Shown here one piece after another: positions 24,369 through 31,981 of a stretch of 64,000 nucleotides of DNA (position 1 is its first letter; every line of letters begins with the position of its first letter). This stretch comes from Streptomyces cavernae (GTDB taxonomy: Bacteria; Actinomycetota; Actinomycetes; Streptomycetales; Streptomycetaceae). The position numbers and the translations under genes are program-made. Location: NCBI RefSeq assembly GCF_004023625.1, contig NZ_RPDJ01000028.1:124001-188000 (forward strand). Direction: 5' to 3'. The notes beneath the pieces were generated by a model. The model was not told the origin of the DNA. It made no database searches and was given only the letters and a program-made list of their open reading frames with translations.

Positions 24369-25133
24369 CTAGCGGGCGTCGACCCCGAACTCGTAGGCGA
24401 CTTCCCAGCGGGCGTCCGGGACGGTGATGTTGGCGGTCTCCACCGCGCGGCCGTCGCCGTCGAAGTAGGTGCGCTCGATGACGAGGACCTGGTCGCCGCG
24501 GCTGATGCCGAGCAGGTTGGCCTGCTCCTGGGTGGCCCGGGCCGGGCGGGGCACTTCGAGCGCGGTGACGATGTCGATGCCGATGGACCGCATCCGTTCC
24601 ACGACACCCATGCCGGCGAGCGGGCCCATCTCGGGCAGCACGATCGGGGTGTCTCCTGTGATCGACATCGGCTCCCAGGAGACCGAGAGCTGCGCGGGCT
24701 GCGCGTCGGCGAGGAACTCGTAGCTCGTGCGGACGCACAGAGCGCCGGGCTCGATACCCAGTCGCTGGGCGATCGGGTGCGGGGCGGGCGTGCGGGCCTC
24801 GGAGTGCGCCTCCCACGTGCCGGTGCGGCCGAGTTCGGCCATGTCCGCGCGGAACGGGCTGCCGCCGCGGCGTTCCCGGTGCCGGGAGCGGATCATGCGG
24901 CGTCGCTCGCGCGGCTTCGCGACATAGGTGCCGGATCCCACGCGGCCCTCCAGCCGGCCTTCATGGATGAGGCGCTCCTGCGCCTTCTGCATCACGTTGG
25001 CGCCCACGCCGTACTCCTCGGCGAGCTGGGCGCGCGAGGGGAGCTTGTCGCCAACACGCCATTCGCTGTTGTCGAGTCGGCGGCGCAGGTCGTTGGCGAC
25101 CACCTCATGCTGCGGCGGCTCCTCGTGGCCCAT
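24369..25133 (-). CDS. GntR/HutC-family repressor
   Basis: A 254-residue regulator. Residues ~10-75 are a GntR winged HTH (HEVVANDLRRRLDNSEWRVGDKLPSRAQLAEEYGVGANVMQKAQERLIHEGRLEGRVGSGTYVA). Residues ~95-250 fit the UTRA ligand-binding domain of the HutC subfamily, ending YFDGDGRAVETANITVPDARWEVAYEF. The effector is unknown. It is divergent from the six-gene operon beginning at 25266, and two TAATGCAT sites lie in the shared promoter region; I infer that it represses that operon and itself. Confidence 0.88.
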   Translation of the reverse strand: MGHEEPPQHEVVANDLRRRLDNSEWRVGDKLPSRAQLAEEYGVGANVMQKAQERLIHEGRLEGRVGSGTYVAKPRERRRMIRSRHRERRGGSPFRADMAELGRTGTWEAHSEARTPAPHPIAQRLGIEPGALCVRTSYEFLADAQPAQLSVSWEPMSITGDTPIVLPEMGPLAGMGVVERMRSIGIDIVTALEVPRPARATQEQANLLGISRGDQVLVIERTYFDGDGRAVETANITVPDARWEVAYEFGVDAR

Positions 25134-25197
25134 GCAAGGACTCCGTACTGGTCAGCGGCTCCCGGATCGCCGGGTTCGGGCGACCCGATTGACAAGT

Positions 25198-25224
25198 TAA
25201 TGCATCAGGTTCAAGCTAATGCAT
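25198..25224. promoter_or_regulatory. Twin TAATGCAT operators for the GntR regulator
   Basis: TAATGCAT occurs at 25198-25205 (inside GTTAATGCATC) and at 25217-25224 (inside CTAATGCATTA), 19 bp apart, in an AT-rich patch between the divergent GntR gene and the 25266 operon. Two similar short palindromes about two helical turns apart are the usual HutC-type operator layout. Confidence 0.75.
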
Positions 25225-25265
25225 TAAAACTACGGTACGTGATCAGTTGTGCGCGGGGGAGATCC

Positions 25266-25532
25266 GTGAAGTCGCCGAAGACCCAGGCCACCGCGATCGC
25301 CTCGATGCTCACTTCGCTCGGCGCGACCCCGGCCACCGACGAGACGGACGACCGCGTCCGGATCGAGGCCGAGGTGCCACCCACGATCGGCGAAGCCACC
25401 CTGGTGAACCTCCTCCACCTCCTCATCCGGGCGGCCGACCGCTTCGGGCACAGCCTCCAGAAGGACGGCACCTCGGTCATCTGGGCCGAAGTCGACACCG
25501 ATGACACGCAAGACGACCGAGGTGAGTCGTGA
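25266..25532 (+). CDS. Small hypothetical protein, first gene of GntR-flanked operon
   Basis: An 88-residue protein starting at GTG 25266 behind GGGGGAGATCC: MKSPKTQATAIASMLTSLGATPATDETDDRVRIEAEVPPTIGEATLVNLLHLLIRAADRFGHSL. It looks like a small alpha/beta protein with an acidic C-terminus. It is coupled to the ATPase gene by GTGA at 25529-25532. The long same-frame stretch upstream of 25266 runs antisense to the GntR gene and is not coding. No function recognised. Confidence 0.65.
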   Translation: MKSPKTQATAIASMLTSLGATPATDETDDRVRIEAEVPPTIGEATLVNLLHLLIRAADRFGHSLQKDGTSVIWAEVDTDDTQDDRGES

Positions 25533-26353
25533 GCCACTTACGCCCCCACACCGGCATCCCTGAGCACGTCGCGCCCCTCCCGCCCGCGTGCAGCATCGTC
25601 GGCAGCGCCTCCGCCGGGGCACGCGTCGTGCTCTACACCTGCGCCATCGACTCCGCGATCGCGACCAGGACGCTGACCGTCCTGCGCGCCTTCGCCTCCG
25701 CGCAGGGCTGGACGGCCGTCCACGAGGCGTACGACTTGGCGCCGCTCGGCACGCCACGCCACCGCCGGACCGGCTGGCGGGCCATCGAGCAGGCCTTGAT
25801 CTGCGGTGACGCCACGGGGTTCGTCGCCCCGTCCGAGCAGGAGATCGCCTGCCACCCCGCAGACCGTGCCGCGCTCCGCGGCTGGATCATCGACCAGTCG
25901 GCGTTCGCGGTCTATCCCCGGCCCCCGGCGCCTTCTGCCGGCCCCGCCTCTGTGTGGTCCCGCTCGTTCGCCCTGGTCCCGGGCAGTGTGCGACAGCTGC
26001 TCGGGGCGGCCCGCAGCCGCCTGGCCATCAGGCAGTGGTCTGGGGACATCGACTCGGCGGTTGAGGTGCTCGCGCGACTCGCGTTCAACGCCGTCGTGCA
26101 CGCACAGCCCGCCAACGGGACAACGGCCCAGATGCACGTCCACCTCTCCTTCACCGACAGGGGAGACCTGGTCATCGACGTGGAGGATCCTTCGCCCGGC
26201 TTTCCCGACGCACCGGCGGCCCTGCGCGGAGACAAGGGCCGCGGCCTGCGCGAGGCCCGGCAACTCGGCGCCCGTCTTGAGTGGTTCCTCGCCGCCGACG
26301 GACGCCGCAAGACGGTCCGGGCCACCCTGCCAGCGAGGCAGGTGAGCGCATGA
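25529..26353 (+). CDS. GHKL ATP-binding protein with resolvase-like N-terminal domain
   Basis: A 274-residue two-domain protein. Residues ~150-270 have the Bergerat fold of anti-sigma-type ATPases: a helix SAVEVLARLAFNAVVHA (N-box), DVEDPSPGFPD (G1-like) and GRGLREARQLGA (G2). Residues ~30-125 (VVLYTCAIDSAIATRTLTVLRAFASAQGWTAVHEAYDLAPLG and RTGWRAIEQALICGDATGFVAPSEQEI) resemble the Rossmann-like fold of serine-recombinase catalytic domains, but without a clear catalytic Ser. It could be an anti-sigma or kinase-like regulator. Coupled to both neighbours. Confidence 0.7.
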   Translation: MSHLRPHTGIPEHVAPLPPACSIVGSASAGARVVLYTCAIDSAIATRTLTVLRAFASAQGWTAVHEAYDLAPLGTPRHRRTGWRAIEQALICGDATGFVAPSEQEIACHPADRAALRGWIIDQSAFAVYPRPPAPSAGPASVWSRSFALVPGSVRQLLGAARSRLAIRQWSGDIDSAVEVLARLAFNAVVHAQPANGTTAQMHVHLSFTDRGDLVIDVEDPSPGFPDAPAALRGDKGRGLREARQLGARLEWFLAADGRRKTVRATLPARQVSA

Positions 26354-26454
26354 CCCGCCTGCCGGGCGGCTGGCGCCAGTGGTGCCCGCAGATCCTGACC
26401 GCCATGGCGGTCGCCGCCTTCATCATCCCCATCCTCATCACCTACGGAAGCTGA
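26350..26454 (+). CDS. 34-residue single-span membrane peptide
   Basis: Coupled to the ATPase gene by ATGA, this reads MTRLPGGWRQWCPQILTAMA and continues with a hydrophobic span (VAAFIIPILITYGS) to a TGA at 26452-26454. The positive N-terminus and ~18-residue hydrophobic helix suggest a small membrane protein with its N-terminus inside. Such peptides are easily missed; coupling and its position between overlapping genes support it. Confidence 0.6.
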   Translation: MTRLPGGWRQWCPQILTAMAVAAFIIPILITYGS

Positions 26455-26459
26455 GACCC

Positions 26460-26663
26460 ATGGCCGAGGCACCGGAGCACTTGGAGGAAGAGCTCCCCAA
26501 CCGCGACCCCCAGGCAGCGCTGAACGCGCTGCCGACCTTCCCCGACGAACCCTCCGCCGTGAACCTCTTCGGTGTGCCGCACGGGGAAGTCGTCGACCGG
26601 CGCTTCGACCCGGGCCGGCTGCACCGCATTCGGGTCGTCGACGAGCCGACTGGTACGCCGTGA
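26460..26663 (+). CDS. Small acidic hypothetical protein
   Basis: A 67-residue protein starting MAEAPEHLEEELPNRDPQAALNALPTFPDEPSAVNLFGVPHGEVVDRRFDPGRLHRIRVVDEPT. It is acidic, Pro-rich and probably partly disordered. It lies five bases after the membrane peptide and overlaps the methyltransferase start by GTGA, so it belongs to the same operon. No function recognised. Confidence 0.6.
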   Translation: MAEAPEHLEEELPNRDPQAALNALPTFPDEPSAVNLFGVPHGEVVDRRFDPGRLHRIRVVDEPTGTP

Positions 26664-27388
26664 ACACCGCGGTGCAGCGGCTCACGGCCGCCGACTGGGA
26701 CCACTGGTACACCACCGGCTGGCCTTCCGTCGTCACCGACAAGGAAGCCGACTACTTCCGCAGGACGGTCCAGCCCCACCCCGGCATGACCGCCGTCGAC
26801 CTGGCCTGTGGCAACGGCAAGTGGACGCGCCAACTCGCGGCCTGGGACGTGCTCGTAACCGGATACGACTTCTCCGCCGAAGCCCTGCGCCAGGCCGGCG
26901 CCGCAGGCCTGCACGACGGACTGTCGTACACGCGGTGGGACATCGACGCCGAACCGATCCCGCCCGGCCTCATGCCGGAAAGCATCGACCTGGTGACCTG
27001 CCGCCACGCCCTTCCGTTCCTCGAATACGCGCGCCTGCTGACCGACGTGGGACGCTGGCTCAAGCCCTCCGGCACCTTCTACGCCCTGGTCCGCGTAGTC
27101 CCCGGCCCGGACGCCGACGATGCGGAAGCCGACCGTCGCGCCAAGACGCCGGGCGCAACCCCGCCGAAACCGCCCTTCGATCGCGGATTCACTGAAGCCC
27201 AGATCAAGGGGCTCGGAATCGGCTGGGCCCACCACACGACGTACCAGTTCAACGCCAGCAATCGCGCGATCGTTCTGCGCGGCTACGGCGACACCGTCTT
27301 CGCGCCACGGCACGGCGCGGGTGAGACCAGCAGACTCCCCGCGCCAGCTGCCACGCCCCCTTCCATCGAGGAGGCGCGAGTGCGATGA
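26660..27388 (+). CDS. Class I SAM-dependent methyltransferase
   Basis: A 242-residue protein with motif I VDLACGNGKWT (residues 46-56), then TGYDFSAEAL and DLVTCRHALPFLEYARLL (motif IV-like), followed by GRWLKPSGTFYALV. This is the UbiE/COQ5-like small-molecule methyltransferase type. A C-terminal Pro/Ala-rich tail is unusual. The substrate is unknown; in this operon it sits between a small acidic protein and a short helical protein, so it may modify a peptide or a regulator, which is speculation. Confidence 0.85.
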   Translation: MNTAVQRLTAADWDHWYTTGWPSVVTDKEADYFRRTVQPHPGMTAVDLACGNGKWTRQLAAWDVLVTGYDFSAEALRQAGAAGLHDGLSYTRWDIDAEPIPPGLMPESIDLVTCRHALPFLEYARLLTDVGRWLKPSGTFYALVRVVPGPDADDAEADRRAKTPGATPPKPPFDRGFTEAQIKGLGIGWAHHTTYQFNASNRAIVLRGYGDTVFAPRHGAGETSRLPAPAATPPSIEEARVR

Positions 27389-27813
27389 CCGACACCGTGC
27401 CGGCCCCGGGCTGGACGCATCCCGTACGGAAAGCTGTGCTGCCCGGCACCCCAGAGGGATTGAAGAGACTCCTTGAGAAGGTCCAGAGCTGGGCGCCCTA
27501 TGTCGATGGCCTGCTGCTCGATGACGTCGCCGCCGTCCTGGACGACCACATGCCGTGCGAGGACGAGGTTGTCGAACATGCCCAGCGGCTCAGCAGCCAC
27601 CTGACGCGCTTGGTGAACCTCGCCGTCGCCTCCAAGGTTGACCAGCGGGACCGGAAGGTGGCTGACCTCGTCGCGCGGGGTCGTGAACTCCGTTCGGAGG
27701 AACTGCCCGGCGGCTACGGCCAGGCCGTCGGACACATACGGCGGATGGCGTGGACGCTGAACGAGCTGCTCGAACTGATGGTGAAGCACCAGTGCCTCAC
27801 GGACGAGCCGTGA
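27385..27813 (+). CDS. DUF6415-like hypothetical protein
   Basis: A 142-residue helical protein coupled to the methyltransferase (ATGA): VRKAVLPGTPEGLKRLLEKVQSWAPYVDGLLLDDVAAVLDDHMPCEDEVVEHAQRLSSHLTRLVNLAVA and a C-terminal GQAVGHIRRMAWTLNELLELM. From memory this resembles Streptomyces DUF6415 proteins that occur near regulators and biosynthetic genes; the match is tentative. It is the last of the six coupled genes. Confidence 0.6.
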   Translation: MTDTVPAPGWTHPVRKAVLPGTPEGLKRLLEKVQSWAPYVDGLLLDDVAAVLDDHMPCEDEVVEHAQRLSSHLTRLVNLAVASKVDQRDRKVADLVARGRELRSEELPGGYGQAVGHIRRMAWTLNELLELMVKHQCLTDEP

Positions 27814-28030
27814 GGCCCCAACCACCTTGGATCGGCGCGGACGCCGGGCCGATGGAACCGAAGAACCGCTCCGTACACATCGCGCCTGATCCGATGCATG
27901 GCCCACCGGCACGTCGAAGGACGGGACGTCCCGGGTGAGGCCGAAAGCTCCCGGCGTCGGCGGCTACGCTTCTTTCCCCCGAGAGCTAGCCCCGGCGCCG
28001 GGTTGAGGCCCGAGCCGAAGAAGGGAAGCC

Positions 28031-28399
28031 GTGAAGGACAGCGCGGAGGAACGCCGGGCGGCGCACGCCCGGTGGCGCGTGCAGTGGGAGTCCGAGACGG
28101 CCCTGACCGCCGTGATGTCGGATCCCACGGTTCAGCGCCTCAAGGAAGAGATCGACCGGGTGGAAGCCTCCTTGGCGCACGAGCTTGAGCCCCTGCTTCG
28201 GCGATTCCAGGAGCGGTACGACCGCGCGGTCCAGGACGGCGACTTCGACGTGCTGATCCGAAGGTGCCCAGGCAAACACGGCAGGTGGGGGAGGGTCTGT
28301 GTGCTGGACGTCGGACACGAAGCGGAGTACCCGCACCTGGGGACCACCCCCGAAGGGCAGCCTGTGGCATGGGTCGGGACCGCGCCGGACGACGACTAG
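28031..28399 (+). CDS. Hypothetical protein with coiled-coil N-terminus
   Basis: A 122-residue protein with a GTG start. Residues ~1-70 are a charged helical stretch (ERRAAHARWRVQWESETALTAVMSDPTVQRLKEEIDRVEASLAHELEPLLRRFQERYDRAVQDGD), likely a coiled coil. The C-terminal part (LIRRCPGKHGRWGRVCVLDVGHEAEYPHLGTTPEG) has two Cys and a His. No function recognised. It ends at the bidirectional hairpin 28401-28445. Confidence 0.55.
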   Translation: MKDSAEERRAAHARWRVQWESETALTAVMSDPTVQRLKEEIDRVEASLAHELEPLLRRFQERYDRAVQDGDFDVLIRRCPGKHGRWGRVCVLDVGHEAEYPHLGTTPEGQPVAWVGTAPDDD

Positions 28400-28400
28400 G

Positions 28401-28445
28401 TGTGGTGTCTCATGACGTTGGTTCCACGGCATCTGAGACACCACA
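28401..28445. terminator. Bidirectional terminator-like inverted repeat
   Basis: TGTGGTGTCTCA (28401-28412) and TGAGACACCACA (28434-28445) are perfect reverse complements 21 bases apart. The left arm starts one base after the stop of 28031-28399, and the element lies between convergent genes. A bidirectional terminator is the simplest reading; arms this clean and this far apart would also fit a relic element end. Confidence 0.6.
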
Positions 28446-28503
28446 GCGATAGCTCGGCAGGCGGGACCCGGTCCCGCACAACACGCCGCTGTGCAGGCGC
28501 GGT

Positions 28504-29274
28504 TCAGTCGCCTTCAGGGTCGTACGAATCGGGCTCGTAGTCGTCGAACGACGGCTCGTCGGGTGCATCAAGCTGGGCGTACGGGCGCGCCCGCTCCGTC
28601 ACGTCCCGCAGGTTGACCAGGCCGAACGCGGCCTCGGTATAGCCGGCGTCGAACCCCAGGAAGAGCTCCTTGCCGGGCAGCTCCTCGATGGACCACTTCT
28701 TCCTCTTGCGTTTCGGGTCGGGCGGGCCCTTCTGCGCGACGAGGTCGGTGAAGGACGCCTCGTCGAGGTGCTCGATGGTGTTGCGCAGTTTCTCCAGGAG
28801 CTCGTCCGACTCCTCGGCGCCGCCGGTGATCTGCTGGTGGGCCCGCGACCAGCGCTCCATCTGATAGGCCGACATGATGAGTTGGTAGCCACGAACCCAG
28901 ACGTCCTCGAGTACCCGTGCGAGATCGTCCTCGGTGGGCGACCACTCCTCCCCGTAGTCGATCGCCCGGTCCGTCCACGCGGCCTTGCTCGCGGCCTGGT
29001 AGTAGCTGTGGGCGTCGCGCTGGACGGACCGCGCCCACAGCGCCAGCATCCGCACCACGACCCCGGGGCGCGCATCCGCGGCAGCGGCCGGTGGTTCGGG
29101 CGCGGAGGGTTCCTCAGCACTGGGCAGCCCCGGCAGCAGCACGCCGTGTCCATCCGGCGGAATGCGGACCGGGCGGCGCGCATCCGGCGTCCAACCCCGC
29201 GGCGGTGTCCAGTCGTCGGACGGCGGCGGCCACCCAGCCGGCGGCGGCCACTCCGGGGGAGCTATGTATGTCAT
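28504..29274 (-). CDS. Hypothetical protein with Pro/Trp-rich N-terminus
   Basis: A 256-residue protein. The first ~30 residues repeat P-P-x-x-W/GW units (MTYIAPPEWPPPAGWPPPSDDWTPPRGW), like low-complexity WW-type or cell-surface-adjacent linkers. The middle (VVVRMLALWARSVQRDAHSYYQAASKAAWTDRAIDYGEEW to EDVWVRGYQLIMSAYQMERW) is helical with many aromatics, and the C-terminus is acidic. No signal peptide or catalytic motif. It is next to the XRE gene on the same strand. Function unknown. Confidence 0.6.
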   Translation of the reverse strand: MTYIAPPEWPPPAGWPPPSDDWTPPRGWTPDARRPVRIPPDGHGVLLPGLPSAEEPSAPEPPAAAADARPGVVVRMLALWARSVQRDAHSYYQAASKAAWTDRAIDYGEEWSPTEDDLARVLEDVWVRGYQLIMSAYQMERWSRAHQQITGGAEESDELLEKLRNTIEHLDEASFTDLVAQKGPPDPKRKRKKWSIEELPGKELFLGFDAGYTEAAFGLVNLRDVTERARPYAQLDAPDEPSFDDYEPDSYDPEGD

Positions 29275-29417
29275 CCGTACATCATCGACTCACCTCCCGC
29301 CCGAGGAGACCGTGCGTGCGAGGCGTCGCTGCGGCCGGAATCGCGACCGTGGCACCAACCTCATGCGACAGCACAACTAGGTGACGGCGGCCGGCCCGCA
29401 CCGTGAGTGTGCGACAG

Positions 29418-30797
29418 CTACGCGGTGAGCAGCAGGAAGTCCCGCACCGCTCGAACGTTCCGGTGGGCCCCCAGCTCATCGCGGAGATCGTCGAGGGCGC
29501 CTGACGGCCGTGAGGAATCGAGGGCGGCGTTCTGTGTGAACGCGTCCGTCGCAGCGGCGCAGGCCGCGTCCAGGTCACCGAGTTGGAGATGGGCCCGGGC
29601 GGTCCGGGTCAAGTAGAGGACGTTGTCGCGTACGTAGCCGTCGACCGCGTACTGGGCCTGGCGCGCCCGCTCGAAGTGGGTCAGCGCACGTCGGGGATCT
29701 TCGAGATCGAGGGCGGAGGAGCCGGCCAGCATCTCGATCTCTCCCTCGTTGAGCCAGTACGACCAGGACGGATCATCGTCGTGCGGCCCCCGCGCGTACT
29801 CGGTCCTCGCAGAGTCAAGGGCGTTGAAGCACGCGGTGCCGGCGCCGGTCTTGGACAGGGCGCGCGCCACGCGAGCATGCAGCATCGCCCTCACCCGCGG
29901 GGTCGTACGGCGCATCGTGGCGTCCTGGGCCGTACGCACCAAGCCGACGGCGTCTTGCGGGTTGCCCTCGGAGTAGACCTGGATGGCCATGAAAGCGAGC
30001 GTGTTCGCGCCGACCTGGGCGTCATTGGCGCTGGCCGAGGCGCGCAGCGAGGTGACGTAGTAGCGCTGGGCGAGGGCTTGGTGGCCGACGTCGAAGTGCA
30101 GCCAGCCACACATGCGTGCGGCTTCCGCCAGCAGCGAGAGCAGCCGGTGTTCGAGCGGCCCGTGCTGGCCGGTGTTCTCGGCCAGGTCCTTCAGCAGTTC
30201 GTATTCGGCGATCGCCGTCCTGCGCAGCCGGGAGCCGCCGAGGACGTCGTCCAGGCGGCGTAAGTCGTCCAGGCGCTGCTCCAGCGTGTTCAACAGCGCG
30301 GTGGACAGCGGGGTGTTGGCGAGAACGGGGTCGGGCGGGACTGCGAGGGAGGCGGCCGCCGGCTCGGCAAGCGCCTCGCTCCAGCTCAAGGCCAGCCCGG
30401 CCAGCGCGGCACCGCTGGCGATGAGAAATCCCCGTCGATCCATCATGGAGCCTCCCCGAGCGGCAGCGGCTACTGCCGTCACGGTACCCGCCAGGGTCCA
30501 CGGGCTGTCGAGGATCACGCGGTCATCGGGGAAGGCCAGCAACAGGAAAGTCGGCCAGCCGAGCTCGGGGACGGCCTCGGGCGGGATGCCGTGCAGGCGA
30601 GCCATGGCGTACCGGGCGTTGTCGTCGGGGGCGTTGACGCCGTTCTCCCAGCGGGAGATCTTCTGGCGGCTCTTGGCCATCCGGCCGTACCCGAGGGCGT
30701 AGTGCACGTCGTCGAGCAGATCCAGATACTCCTCGCCGGTCAGTCCGAGCTCGGCACGCAAGGCGACTAACGGATGCAGTAACAGCTGGCCGGGCAT
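29418..30797 (-). CDS. XRE-family regulator with internal Tat-like signal and TPR domain
   Basis: A 459-residue protein, with GAGGGGG before the ATG at 30797. Residues ~12-72 are an HTH (ALGYGRMAKSRQKISRWENGVNAPDDNARYAMARLHG). Residues 120-145 read DRRGFLIASGAALAGLALS, a twin-Arg-like motif plus hydrophobic stretch found in many Streptomyces regulators of this type, usually interpreted as a membrane or Tat-like segment. The rest is TPR-like helices. It is divergent from the glycosyltransferase of the 31-37.7 kb biosynthetic locus (188 bp between starts), so it is the best candidate for its regulator. Confidence 0.82.
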   Translation of the reverse strand: MPGQLLLHPLVALRAELGLTGEEYLDLLDDVHYALGYGRMAKSRQKISRWENGVNAPDDNARYAMARLHGIPPEAVPELGWPTFLLLAFPDDRVILDSPWTLAGTVTAVAAAARGGSMMDRRGFLIASGAALAGLALSWSEALAEPAAASLAVPPDPVLANTPLSTALLNTLEQRLDDLRRLDDVLGGSRLRRTAIAEYELLKDLAENTGQHGPLEHRLLSLLAEAARMCGWLHFDVGHQALAQRYYVTSLRASASANDAQVGANTLAFMAIQVYSEGNPQDAVGLVRTAQDATMRRTTPRVRAMLHARVARALSKTGAGTACFNALDSARTEYARGPHDDDPSWSYWLNEGEIEMLAGSSALDLEDPRRALTHFERARQAQYAVDGYVRDNVLYLTRTARAHLQLGDLDAACAAATDAFTQNAALDSSRPSGALDDLRDELGAHRNVRAVRDFLLLTA

Positions 30798-30985
30798 CGC
30801 GGTTCCCCCTCAGCACGCAATCTCCCTGATGAACCGTCACGTTAGCCAGTCCGGGCACCAGCTGTGCAGGACTTCGACGCACGGTCCGCAACAGCTCCGC
30901 AACAGGATTCGCCTTCCCCGCCATGGGGCGGTGGCGGTGACATGAACGGCATCCCGATCCCCCACCGAGCGAGGAGGGAGCGCCG

Positions 30986-31981
30986 ATGCCTCATCGGCAA
31001 TCGCCGCTGGTGTCCGTGGTGGTCAGCGCCCGCGGCAACACCGCCCAGGTGCGCAATTTGCTGGACGCGCTGGCCCGGCAGACTCTTCCGGCAGAGCGCA
31101 TGGAAGCGGTCGTCGTGGACAACGACCCGCCCGGGCCCGTACGGCCCATCGCGGACACGGTCCGCGACGGTGCCTGGCCGTTCACCGTGCGGGTGCTGTA
31201 CGAGTCGACCCCGGGGCTGAGCGCGGGACGCAACCGCGGGATCTGTGCGGCCCGCGGCGTCTACGTCGCCATCACCGACCCCGACATCACCCCTGAACCC
31301 GGCTGGCTGCAGACCCTCGTCGACGCGATCGAAGAAGAGAAGGTGTTCGCCGTCGGCGGCCGCACCAACGTCGTCTACCCGGGCGGGCAGGTCACGGCGC
31401 TGACGAAGGCCTTGCGCGAGTGCCACGGCGCGGTCGACTGGCCCGACGGCCGGGAGCCGGCCGAGTGGCCGTACTGGGCCACTGGCTGCAACCTGCTCTT
31501 CCACCGACGGACCGCGCTCGACATCGGCCTGTTCCGCACCGATCTCGGACGCCGCGGGCGGTGGATGGGGGACTGCGAGGACCTCGAATTCATCGACCGC
31601 GCACGCCAGGCCGGCCACCAGACCATCATCGAGCCGGCCGCCGTCGCCACCCACCCCGTCTACCGCCCGGAGACGACCCTGAAGTACTTCGTGCGCCAGG
31701 GCGCCGGGCACGGCGTGTGCGTCGCCCGCATGCACTTGAGCGTGATCGTGGAACCCGCCGCGATCCAGGCCGACCGCGACGCTGTGCACTCCGCCGTCAT
31801 CAACCTCGCCGCCGGGTGGACCTTCCTGGACCGCTCCCGCGCCGTCGAAGGCGCCCGCGACCTGGTCCGGATCGGCGCCTACCACCTCGAGCGCGGCCGC
31901 CTGCGCCTGCTCGGCTGCCGCCCCATCGCCCTCGCCCAGCACGCCCCGACCCCGACGAAGGAGTCCTCCGCATGGACGTGA
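30986..31981 (+). CDS. Family 2 glycosyltransferase
   Basis: A 331-residue soluble GT-A enzyme behind GAGGAGGGAG. Motifs: PLVSVVVSARGNTAQVRNLLDAL at the start, VVVDNDPPG, STPGLSAGRNRGICAARGVYVAITDPDITPEPGW (the DxD sugar-nucleotide site, DPD), and GDCEDLEFIDRARQAG, the acidic catalytic loop. It transfers a sugar from a nucleotide donor to an unknown acceptor. Its last 10 bases overlap the AdoMet synthetase start, so it heads the biosynthetic run that ends with the carbamoyltransferase. Confidence 0.88.
   Translation: MPHRQSPLVSVVVSARGNTAQVRNLLDALARQTLPAERMEAVVVDNDPPGPVRPIADTVRDGAWPFTVRVLYESTPGLSAGRNRGICAARGVYVAITDPDITPEPGWLQTLVDAIEEEKVFAVGGRTNVVYPGGQVTALTKALRECHGAVDWPDGREPAEWPYWATGCNLLFHRRTALDIGLFRTDLGRRGRWMGDCEDLEFIDRARQAGHQTIIEPAAVATHPVYRPETTLKYFVRQGAGHGVCVARMHLSVIVEPAAIQADRDAVHSAVINLAAGWTFLDRSRAVEGARDLVRIGAYHLERGRLRLLGCRPIALAQHAPTPTKESSAWT

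Noticed and set aside
24264-25265. The long plus-strand frame preceding 25266
   Set aside because: It is antisense to the GntR gene; only the part from GTG 25266 has a ribosome site and fits the operon.
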